A stretch of DNA of 64,000 nt, from contig CAZWUJ010000001.1 in assembly GCA_964636705.1 (NCBI GenBank), forward strand, positions 124,001-188,000, given 5' to 3'. Positions 52,077 to 59,864 of the stretch are shown piece after piece. The position numbers were made by a program, and so were the translations under genes. The notes under the pieces were generated by a model. It was not told the origin of the DNA. It worked only from the letters and a program-made list of their open reading frames with translations, and searched no databases. Positions within the stretch are counted from its first letter, which is position 1; every line of letters begins with the position of its first letter. The stretch comes from VXRJ01 sp964636705 (lineage in GTDB: Bacteria > Acidobacteriota > Vicinamibacteria > Vicinamibacterales > UBA8438).

Positions 52077-53474
52077 TTAGTTGTTGCCACCGCCGGCGGT
52101 TGACAGATCATCCGCCGGGTCGCACGTGACGCAGCCGACGTCGGTCCCGCCGTTCGCGTCGAGGGCCATCTGACGCTTCTCCACCTCCGCCGCGAACTCC
52201 TCGTCGTCCAGGTAAATCGCCTGCGCCAGGTTGATGAACATGTTGTCGACGGAGCGGTGGCCGGAGCCGGACCAGTTGCGCGGATCCGGTACGTTCGGGT
52301 TGGTCGGGCTGTTGTCGAAATAGCCGGTCAGGCGGAGCACCGTCCCCTTCGGGAGCAGCGGCGCCGCGTCGTCGGCGTACTTGTAGACGCGCACCCAACT
52401 GTGGTCGTAGCCGGCGCAGTTGAGCGTCCGGGAGTTGGAGTTGTAGATCGCCTCCAGGCACATCCGCACGCCGGGTGCGTGCATGTGCGGCTCGAAGACG
52501 CTGAGCTTCGCATTCTCCTGGAGGGTCAGGTACGCCTCCGCATGCTGATCCCTCTCCATCGCGCGTATATCGAGATCCGGCCCGTTGCCGAAGAAGAGGA
52601 GCTGCATCTCCTTCTCCGGCTCGTATCCCTTCGGGTGGAACTTGAAGCCCACGTCGAGGTGCGCGCGCACGTCGGTCCCGTTGGCGTGCAGGTGCGTCGT
52701 GGGGAAGATCACCTTCGAACCCGCCTTCAACAGGCGACCGGCCCGTTCATCGAAGACGTCCGCGTTTCGTCCCACTTCATGCACCGGCCAGTTCTCCGGG
52801 CGGTCGTCCTCGTCCGGTCCCTGGATGAAGAGCGCGGAGTGGTGGACCACGAAAAGCCCGCCGACCGTGTCGGAGCGGACGCCCCGCTCCATGTTGTTCC
52901 GTTCCTTGTACTCGATCGCCGCAACGTAGCGGTCCTCGGTCAGTCCGGACTCCACGACGCCGAGCGCACCCCACCAGTCGGGCGCCTCGCCGGCGATCTC
53001 GAACTCCGGAGAAGAAACCACGAGGTCAGGCTGGCCAATCTCCCACTCGTCGACGTCGATGAACGGCGGCGGCTCCGGCATTTCGGCCGGATCACCCTGT
53101 GGCGCGCCGTTGTCGGCCCACCGCGCGATGGTGAGAACCTCGTCGTCGCTCAGCGACCAGTCGTCCTTGAAGTCCTGAATGCCGATGTTCTTCTCGATGT
53201 ACCACGGCGGCATGACGCCCGGCTTGTCACGCAGGCCGGTGCGGTACTTGATGGAGCGCGCCCACGGACGGACCTCCTCGTACGTGATGAGCGACATCGG
53301 CGCCAGCGAGCTGGGACGGTGGCACTTCTGGCAACTCCGCTGCAGGATCGGCGCGATGTCCTTGCTGAACGTCGGCTCCTCCGGCACTTCACCTGCAAAC
53401 GCCGGCGCCGGCGACGCGACCGCGACCATCGCGACGAGAACAGGCATACAGACCAACGTCGAAATCTTCGTCAT
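52077..53474 (-). CDS. Exported haem c protein with copper type II monooxygenase-like fold (paralogue B')
   Basis: A 465-residue paralogue of the gene at 49750. The haem c motif is CQKCHRP, followed by LAPMSLITYEEVRPWARSI and MPPWYIE. Putative copper-site histidines are in VVHHSALF, TTHLHANGTDV, FEPHMHAPGVRM and GYDHSWVRVYKY. The C-terminus carries an extra CVTCDP motif and a low-complexity tail. Signal peptide: CMPVLVAMVAVASPAPAFAG. ATG 53474 is chosen because GAGG lies about 8 nt upstream; the open frame to 53597 lies in the promoter region of the divergent ASPIC gene. First gene of a pair with A'. Confidence 0.82.
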   Translation of the reverse strand: MTKISTLVCMPVLVAMVAVASPAPAFAGEVPEEPTFSKDIAPILQRSCQKCHRPSSLAPMSLITYEEVRPWARSIKYRTGLRDKPGVMPPWYIEKNIGIQDFKDDWSLSDDEVLTIARWADNGAPQGDPAEMPEPPPFIDVDEWEIGQPDLVVSSPEFEIAGEAPDWWGALGVVESGLTEDRYVAAIEYKERNNMERGVRSDTVGGLFVVHHSALFIQGPDEDDRPENWPVHEVGRNADVFDERAGRLLKAGSKVIFPTTHLHANGTDVRAHLDVGFKFHPKGYEPEKEMQLLFFGNGPDLDIRAMERDQHAEAYLTLQENAKLSVFEPHMHAPGVRMCLEAIYNSNSRTLNCAGYDHSWVRVYKYADDAAPLLPKGTVLRLTGYFDNSPTNPNVPDPRNWSGSGHRSVDNMFINLAQAIYLDDEEFAAEVEKRQMALDANGGTDVGCVTCDPADDLSTAGGGNN

Positions 53475-53669
53475 CGATGAAACCTCACAGTGATGCCCGG
53501 ACGTACCCCGGGCGATTGTCGATCCTATCACAGTTGACCCGCTCGCTCTCCTCTGCTGGCGTTCCGGTGAGGCGAGTCGCAGCCGCGTCCTGTCCACCTA
53601 GACGGATCTGCGAGCGCCGAAGTTCCCACCGGCATCACCGGTACCCACGGATTGATAGAGTACCGCCCG

Positions 53670-55165
53670 ATGCTTCGGCTTGCCCGCCGGGGGCTGTTCC
53701 GGTTCATGGTGATTGGATCGCTCGCCGCCTGCGGCGGCGGCGCCGCTACGCCGGTTTCGGACCCGCCGAGAGCCGCCGACGAAGCGACGGCTGCAGACGG
53801 GTGGTTCGTCGACCGCGCGGAAGAGGCAGGCCTCGACTTCGTCCACTTCAACGGGATGACGGGCCGCTTTATTCTCCGGAGATGATGGGGTCGGGCCTCG
53901 GCCTGCTCGACTACGACCAGGACGGCGATCTCGACGTCTATCTCGTGCAGGGCGTGCTCCTCGGAGACGGAACGCCGCTCATCGCCCCGGCTGACGGCCA
54001 GCCGCCCGGCGACCGCCTCTTCCGCAATGACCTGCTGGTCGGCCAGGACGGCTCGCGCACACTGAGGTTTACCGACGTCACGGACGAGGCGGGAATCGTC
54101 TCGCTCGGCTATGGCATGGGCGTTGCGACCGGCGACTACGACAACGACGGACACGTCGATCTGTACCTGACCCGGTTCGGGCCGAACCAGATGTTCCGCA
54201 ACCGGGGCGACGGGACCTTCGCCGACGTCTCGATCGAGACCGGCACGGACGATCCGGCATGGGGCGTTCCCGCGGCATTCTTCGACTACGACCGCGACGG
54301 CTGGCTGGATCTCTTCGTCGGCAACTATCTGGACTACACCCTCGCAACCCACACGCCGTGCTACGACCGGGCGGGTGCGCCGGACTACTGCATGCCGGGA
54401 GCGAACCAGCCGCATCCGGACGTCCTGTACCGCAACCGGGGCGATGGCACCTTCGAGAACGCGACGACGATGGCGGGGCTGGCGGGCGAGTACGGACCTG
54501 CCCTCGGCCCGGTGACCACCGACGCCGACGGCGACGGCTGGCTCGACCTGTTCGTCGCCAACGATCAGGAGCAGAACCAGTTGTGGGTCAACCAGCGCGA
54601 CGGCACGTTCCGCAACATGGCGTTGCCCTGGGGCGCGGCGCTCGGCGCGGGCGGCAACGCCAAGGCGGACATGGGCGTGGGCGCGGGCGACTTCGACAAT
54701 GACGGCGACGAAGACCTGTTCATTACCGAGCTGACCGGGCAGGGCAGCACCCTGTACGTCAGCGACGGGACCGGGCTGTTCCGCGAACGCAGCGCCGCGC
54801 TCGGCATCCGCGCGCCCAGTCTGGTGGTGGCCAACGCCGCCGGCCCGGTTCGGCTGCTGATCAACGAGGCTGGACATCGGGCGCACTGGCTCGGACTCCG
54901 GCTGATGGGCGGCGACCCCCCTCGCGATGTGAGCAGCGCATGGGTAACCTTGATCCGTGAAGACGGGTCGGCGCTGCGGCGCCGGGCGCGCGCCGAAGGG
55001 AGCTACGCGTCGGCGAACGACCCGCGCGTGATCTTCGGGCTCGGTGCATCCCCGGACATTTCGCGCGTAAGCGTCACCTGGCCGAGCGGCCTCACCGAGG
55101 AATGGGACGACCTGGAGGCAGGGCGCTACACGAGGCTGAACGAGGGTGGAGGCCGCCCGCGATGA
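53670..55165 (+). pseudogene. ASPIC/UnbV FG-GAP lipoprotein, frameshifted and internally shortened
   Basis: A secreted FG-GAP/VCBS repeat protein ending in an ASPIC/UnbV domain. The 5' part (53670-about 53868) encodes a lipoprotein signal (MVIGSLAAC) and WFVDRAEEAGLDFVHFNGMT; the sequence then continues in another frame with YSPEMMGSGLGLLDYDQDGD. One T too few in the run at about 53867 explains the break, so this is either a real frameshift or a base-calling error. The repeats DYDNDGHVDLYL, DYDRDGWLDLF and DFDNDGDEDLF are clear. Between ALGIRAPS and LVVANAAGPVRLLINEAG a piece of about 100 residues usual in the family seems absent. The ASPIC end (VTWPSGLTEEWDDL) is intact. Confidence 0.75.
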
Positions 55166-55711
55166 GGAGGCTCGGTCACGGCCTGCCGGTGTTGCTGACC
55201 GTCACCGTGGCGTCGGTCGCGGTCGCGCTGGTCGCAGCGTGCGCCCCGGGCGCCGACACCGCCGATCCCGCGGTGCAGGCCCCGCCTCCCGATGCCGTGC
55301 GCACGGATTCGACATCCGGGGCGGGGAACACCGCGCCGGCAAGGGACGCGGCGGACCTCGCCGCGCCACCTCCCCCCGTCGAACTACCGGACCTCGCCGA
55401 ACTGCCCGAACCGGTCCAGGTCCAGATCCGCGAACGCCACGACGCGCTCCTCCGCGCCCAGGCGCAATCCGCGCCGGACGCCCTTCTCGGCGAGGCCTAC
55501 GGCGACCTGGGCCTGATCCTGATGGCCACCCGGTTCTACTACACGGCGGCGGCAGCGTTTCTGAACGCCGCGGCCGAGGCGCCCGGCGAGATGCGGTGGC
55601 CCTACTACCTCGCCCAGCTCTACCGGACCACGGGGGACCAGCCGCTAGCGCGCCGCTATTTCGAGCGCGCCGTCGAGATTGACCCGTCGTACCTGGCGGC
55701 GCTGGTCCGCC
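55162..55711 (+). pseudogene. TPR lipoprotein, 5' fragment
   Basis: The first 180 or so codons of a tetratricopeptide-repeat lipoprotein, overlapping the ASPIC stop by 4 nt (ATGA). It has a lipobox (ALVAAC), a proline-rich linker (PPPDAVRTDS...LAAPPPPVELP), and a TPR region (GDLGLILMATRFYYTAAAAFL and PYYLAQLYRTTGDQPLARRY). The reading frame stops making sense at about 55711, where a transposase fragment begins. The 3' end survives at about 56613-56845. ASPIC/UnbV and TPR genes are commonly neighbours in this phylum, which supports the reconstruction. Confidence 0.8.
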
Positions 55712-56500
55712 GAGGCCGCCGTCTCGCTCCAGACCCGGACCAACCAGACCGTGCGCCTGCACAAGGTGATCTCGACCGACCCCGACGAGGTCCGCCTGTA
55801 CTGCTGCTCCGAGGAGCGGGCCGACAAGGAGCGGGGCATCGTCGAGCGTTTCGCCATCCGCTTCGAGGCGGCCCTGAGCAAACTCAACGACGGACTCTCC
55901 CGCCCCCGCACCCACAAACGCCTCGACCAGGTGTGGCAGCGAATCGGCCGCCTGAAGACGAAGCACTCCCGCGTCGCCCCGCACTACCAGGTCGAGGTCG
56001 CCCCCGACGAGACCGGCAAGAAGGCCGCCGCCGTCACCTGGACCCGCCGACCCCAGGACGGCTCGATGGCCACCCATCCCGGCGTCTACTGCCTGCGCAG
56101 CAACGAAACCGACTGGGATGAAGATGCCCTGTGGCGCACCCATACCACGCTCACCGACGTCGAAGCCGTCTTCCGCTCCCTCAAGTCCGAACTCGGCCTG
56201 CGGCCCATCTACCACCACAAGCCGCGCCGGGCTGACGGCCACCTGTTCATCACCGTCATCGCCTACCAGCTCGCGCAGGTCATACGCACCCGATTACGCG
56301 CCCGCGGCGAGCACGCCAGCTGGTCCACTCTGCGCCGCATCCTCGAAGGCCAGCAGCGCGTCACCGCCACCTTCCGGCGTCCCGACGGGCGCACGCTCCA
56401 TGTGCGCACCGCCACGCAAGCCGAACCCGCCCAGCGGGCACTCTACGACGCGCTCGGCGTCGATCCGCACCCCGGAGGCGTCCGCAAGACTGTCGTCTGA
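55712..56500 (+). pseudogene. Transposase fragment, IS4/IS1634-type DDE
   Basis: About 260 residues matching the C-terminal half of an IS1634-like transposase. Diagnostic text is GVYCLRSNETDWDEDALWRT and TLTDVEAVFRSLKSELGLRP followed by IYHH, which contains the catalytic glutamate and the characteristic basic helix. Also diagnostic are HLFITVIAYQLAQVIRTRLR and the tail GRTLHVRTATQAEPAQRALY. The N-terminal half with the two catalytic aspartates is absent, so it cannot be active. The frame opens inside TPR sequence, and no own start codon can be assigned. A complete element elsewhere in the genome could still supply transposase. Confidence 0.85.
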
Positions 56501-56612
56501 CCGCGCCCCTCACCCGGTTTGGTGCGTGTTTGTAGTGCCACTCGAGAATTGTTGTCGCTGTAAGTCATTGACTTGAAAAAGGTTATATTTTGGGTTGGTA
56601 AACTTGGGCTGG
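55712..56612 (+). mobile_element. Truncated insertion sequence inside the TPR gene
   Basis: An IS remnant covering the C-terminal half of a transposase and about 110 bp of 3' non-coding IS sequence that is notably AT-rich for this region (GGTTATATTTTGGGTTGGTA near 56579-56600). The left end and the first part of the transposase are missing, and no terminal inverted repeat or target duplication could be identified, so the borders are approximate. It splits the TPR gene. Confidence 0.7.
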
Positions 56613-56845
56613 TGCTCGCCGAGCCGCTGCTCCGGGCTCCACCGAACCCGAGCCTCGATGAGACGGTGGCGATGGCGCTCGCGGAGACAGGACGGTTCAC
56701 CGAGGCGGCAGAGCGCCAGCGCCGCGCGATCACCGGCGCCGAGCAGGCGGGTCGCCCCGACATCGCCCGCGCCATGGCCGCTGTCCTCGCCCTCTACGAA
56801 CAGGGGCAGCCGGCACGCTCGCCGCTGGGGAGGCCGCCGCAGTAG
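56613..56845 (+). pseudogene. TPR lipoprotein, 3' fragment
   Basis: About 77 codons that read as the end of the same TPR protein: NPSLDETVAMALAETGRFTE followed by AAERQRRAI, a last TPR unit, and a C-terminal LYEQGQPARSPLG. The apparent ATG-like open frame beginning at 56573 is an artefact that fuses IS sequence to this remnant. Compared with the usual length of such proteins, most of the central repeats are missing, so the insertion was accompanied or followed by a deletion. Confidence 0.7.
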
Positions 56846-56858
56846 CCGTGTTGGCGCC

Positions 56859-58514
56859 CTACTTCCGGGAGTCGGAGGCGAGTTGGGCGTTGAACTCGGC
56901 TTCGAGTTCGGCCTCCCACTGCGCGCGCGCCTCGATCTGATCGGGCCGGGTCTGAAGGCAGTCGAAGCAAACCGAACCCGGGATCTCGTGGCCTTCGCCC
57001 TCGATATCGATGCCCCGGGCGACCATCAGTTCGCGGAGGTGCGCCGCAGTGTGCTTCTGCGCCTTGTAGAAATCGGAGTAGCTGAAACCCTCGGCGACCG
57101 CGAGGGGCGACCAGCCGTCAACCGTCCGAGCGTCGAGGTCGGCCCCCTGCTCGACCAGGTAGTCGGCGACGCGGTTGATGCCCCGGAACGCGGCGCCGTG
57201 CAGGGCGGTCATGCCCCGGTAGTTGGCGGCATTGACATCGGCGCCCTGCTCGACGCAGATCCGCACCGCCTCGAGTACTTCGTCCTCCTGCCCCTTGAGC
57301 GACCCGCCGTCCTCGCCCGGGTTCCAGATGGCGACGCCGGCCGCCACCATCAACGGCGTCGTGCCGTCGGCGCTGGGCGTCAGCGTGTCGGCGCCCGCGT
57401 CGATCAAGACCCGCATCGCCTCGGTGTCGGTTACCTTCGCGGCGAGAAAGAACGGCGTGGCCCCCAGCCGGTTCAACCGGTTGCGCTGGCCGTCCTTCAT
57501 CCCGTTGACGGTCATCCGCGCATTGATGTCGCCGCCCAGGGCAATCATTTTCTTCAGCACGTCGATGCTGTCGACGCTGCCGGTCGGGATCGGCGCCGGG
57601 AAACCGAAACCGGTGTTCATCCGGCGGGTCCGGAGCAACTGGTGGACGGCGTTCCAGCCCGCCCCGGCCAGGTTGGGGTCGGCGCCCCGATCCAGCATGT
57701 AGTCGGCCAGCTCCCAGTTGGCGTTCGCCAGCGCGACCACCAGCGCGCTCTGCCCGTCCGACAGCGTGTCGTTGATGTCGGCGCCCGTCTCGAGCAGGAC
57801 GCGCAGGGCGTCGAGATGCCCGCCGCGCGCCGCGAACATCAGCGCTGTAAAGCCGGTCGGATGCGGCGCGTAGAACATCCGGCTGCCGGTCGGCGGCCGT
57901 CCGCCCGTCTCGGTCCGCGCATGGATGTCCGCCCCCAGCTCCGCCAGCGCGTGGATCGCGGCGGCGTTGTTCCTCGACGCCGCCCGCATCAGCGCGGTCT
58001 GGCCGCGGAACTCGTCGCGCGCATTCGGGTCCGCGCCTCGCACCAGCAGCAGCCGGATGGCGTCGGCGTCGCCGGTGCGCGCCGCCGTCATCAGCACCGT
58101 CTCGCCTTCCGGTAGCGACGCATTCGGATCCGCGCCGGCGTCGAGCAACGCCTCCAGAATCGCGGCGCTGCCGTTTTCGGCCGCAAGCGCAATCGGCTGG
58201 ACGCCGTACCGGCTGGTCGCGGTGACGTCGGCGCCGGCCTCGAGGAGCAGGTCGACCAACGCCACGTCGCTGCGGTGCACGGCCCAGTGCAGGGCGGTCG
58301 CGCCGTCCGGCTCGGTCTCGTTCACGTCGACGGTTGCGTCGCCGACGAGCGCGCGGACCGCTTCGACATCGCCCGCCCTGACCGCCGCGACCAGCAGCAG
58401 GTCGCGGCTGGCGGCCGCCTCCGCCGCCGGGTTCGCGGCCAAACTGGTGACCAGCGCGGCCAGCGCGGCCAATGCGACCCGAAGCGCCGGCGAGTTCGTC
58501 GATGGGATCGACAT
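56859..58514 (-). CDS. Exported ankyrin-repeat protein, copy 4
   Basis: A 551-residue protein with signal peptide (ALRVALAALAALVTSLAANP) and about ten ankyrin repeats (GATALHWAVHRSD, GVQPIALAAENGS, QTALMRAASRNN, GMTALHGAAFRGI). Inserts without repeat consensus lie at about 200-225 (ETGGRPPTGSRMFYAPHPTG) and 295-345. The C-terminal 80 residues leave the repeat pattern and include CFDCLQTRPDQIEARAQWEA, a pair of cysteines absent from the other copies. ATG 58514 is 6 bp after the DUF1552 stop, so it is the last gene of the copy-4 operon. Likely a periplasmic or surface binding partner. Confidence 0.88.
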   Translation of the reverse strand: MSIPSTNSPALRVALAALAALVTSLAANPAAEAAASRDLLLVAAVRAGDVEAVRALVGDATVDVNETEPDGATALHWAVHRSDVALVDLLLEAGADVTATSRYGVQPIALAAENGSAAILEALLDAGADPNASLPEGETVLMTAARTGDADAIRLLLVRGADPNARDEFRGQTALMRAASRNNAAAIHALAELGADIHARTETGGRPPTGSRMFYAPHPTGFTALMFAARGGHLDALRVLLETGADINDTLSDGQSALVVALANANWELADYMLDRGADPNLAGAGWNAVHQLLRTRRMNTGFGFPAPIPTGSVDSIDVLKKMIALGGDINARMTVNGMKDGQRNRLNRLGATPFFLAAKVTDTEAMRVLIDAGADTLTPSADGTTPLMVAAGVAIWNPGEDGGSLKGQEDEVLEAVRICVEQGADVNAANYRGMTALHGAAFRGINRVADYLVEQGADLDARTVDGWSPLAVAEGFSYSDFYKAQKHTAAHLRELMVARGIDIEGEGHEIPGSVCFDCLQTRPDQIEARAQWEAELEAEFNAQLASDSRK

Positions 58515-58520
58515 CGCTGC

Positions 58521-59864
58521 CTACACCCCCGTGAGCGGCCCGGTGCTGTCGCTGATCCGGTCCACCTTCACGTCCACTTTCTCGAGCAGCGACAGCCCGA
58601 GGTTCATGAAGGGCGTGTGCATCTCGTAGACGAGGTGCCGGTTGCCGGCAAGTCGGCCGCACCCGCCGCCCATTAGCGTGATCGGCAGGTTGTACGGCGT
58701 GTGATGATCGCCGTCCCCCATGCCGGCGCCGTGCAGCAGGATGCTGTGATCGAGCAGCGTGCCATCACCGTCCGGCGTGTTGCGCATCTTCTCGACCAGC
58801 TCGGAGAAAAGCGTCATCTGGTACTGGCTGATCTTCGTGTACTGCGCGATGTTGTGCGGATCCTGCTGGTGGTGCGACACCGTGTGGTGCGCTTCCGGCA
58901 CCCCGATGTTCGGGTAAGTCCGGACGCTCGTCTCGCGCGCCATCTGCATGCAGCTCACCCGCGTGACGTCGGCCTGGAAGGCCAGTACCAGCATGTCCTG
59001 CAGCAGGCCGACATGCTCCTCGTAGTCGTCCGGCACGCCCGATGGCTGCTCCACGGCGGGGAGCGGGGTTGTGGTGTTCGTCTCTTCCGTCCGCTGAATC
59101 CGCCGTTCGATCTCGCGGATCGACGACAGGTACTCGTCCAGCGTGGCGCGATCCTGCGCGCCGACCCGCCGCTCGATCCGCCGCACCGAGTCAGTGACGG
59201 AATCGAGGATGCTGCGGTCGGTCCTCATCTGCGCCAGGCGCGCTTCAACGCTGCCGCCGTCACCGAACAGACGCTGGAAGACGACCCTCGGGTCGCGCTC
59301 GTGCGGCAGCGGGGTCGTCGGCGTGAGCCACGACGTCGAGTTGCGGTAGGCGCACGAGTAGCCGTTCTCGCAGTTGCCCACCTGGTAGTTCGACTCCGTC
59401 GTCAGCTCCAGCGATCGGAGGGGCGTCTCGGCTCCCAGCCTGTCCGCCGCGTACTGATCGATCGTCTTGCCGGCGCGGATGTCGGCCCCCTCCGTCCGTT
59501 TCGGAAGGATGCCGTTCAGCCAGCCGCCGTGTGCCCGGGTGTGGACCCCGCCTCCCTCGTTCGGGCTGATCACGCCCGAGTTGCTCAGCCCCGTGAGCAC
59601 CGTCATCTGATCGCGGAAAGGCGCGAGCGGGCTCAGCACCGGGGTCAGCTCGAAGTCGGAACCGCCGTTGCCTCCCGGGTGGAAGCTGCGCGGCAGGATG
59701 CCGTTGGGGACGTAGAAGAATGCCAGACGCGGCACCAGCGTCGTGACCGCACGCGCCGTGGCCGATAGCGCCGGGACCATGGCGTCGAGCAGCGGAAGGG
59801 CGACGGTCGCGCCCAGCCCGCGCAGCACGGTCCGCCGGGAAAGGGCTCTGTGGGTGACGATCAT
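58521..59864 (-). CDS. DUF1552 protein, module copy 4
   Basis: A 447-residue DUF1552 protein. The Tat-like start SRRTVLRGLGATVALPLLDA and YVPNGILPRSF are as in the sisters; the cysteine pair is CENGYSCAYRN, and the His cluster EAHHTVSHHQQDP. The final part reads LLHGAGMGDGDHHTPYNLP with a glycine-rich loop. ATG 59864 overlaps the DUF1592 stop by ATGA. The open frame up to 60362 lies within the cytochrome gene and is a shadow. Middle gene of the copy-4 operon. Function unknown; exported metal enzyme or redox partner is inferred. Confidence 0.9.
   Translation of the reverse strand: MIVTHRALSRRTVLRGLGATVALPLLDAMVPALSATARAVTTLVPRLAFFYVPNGILPRSFHPGGNGGSDFELTPVLSPLAPFRDQMTVLTGLSNSGVISPNEGGGVHTRAHGGWLNGILPKRTEGADIRAGKTIDQYAADRLGAETPLRSLELTTESNYQVGNCENGYSCAYRNSTSWLTPTTPLPHERDPRVVFQRLFGDGGSVEARLAQMRTDRSILDSVTDSVRRIERRVGAQDRATLDEYLSSIREIERRIQRTEETNTTTPLPAVEQPSGVPDDYEEHVGLLQDMLVLAFQADVTRVSCMQMARETSVRTYPNIGVPEAHHTVSHHQQDPHNIAQYTKISQYQMTLFSELVEKMRNTPDGDGTLLDHSILLHGAGMGDGDHHTPYNLPITLMGGGCGRLAGNRHLVYEMHTPFMNLGLSLLEKVDVKVDRISDSTGPLTGV

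Noticed and set aside
56573..56845. A 90-codon intact small gene after the IS remnant
   Set aside because: Its first 14 or so codons are IS-derived and the rest matches the C-terminus of the interrupted TPR protein, so it is a relic and not a new gene.
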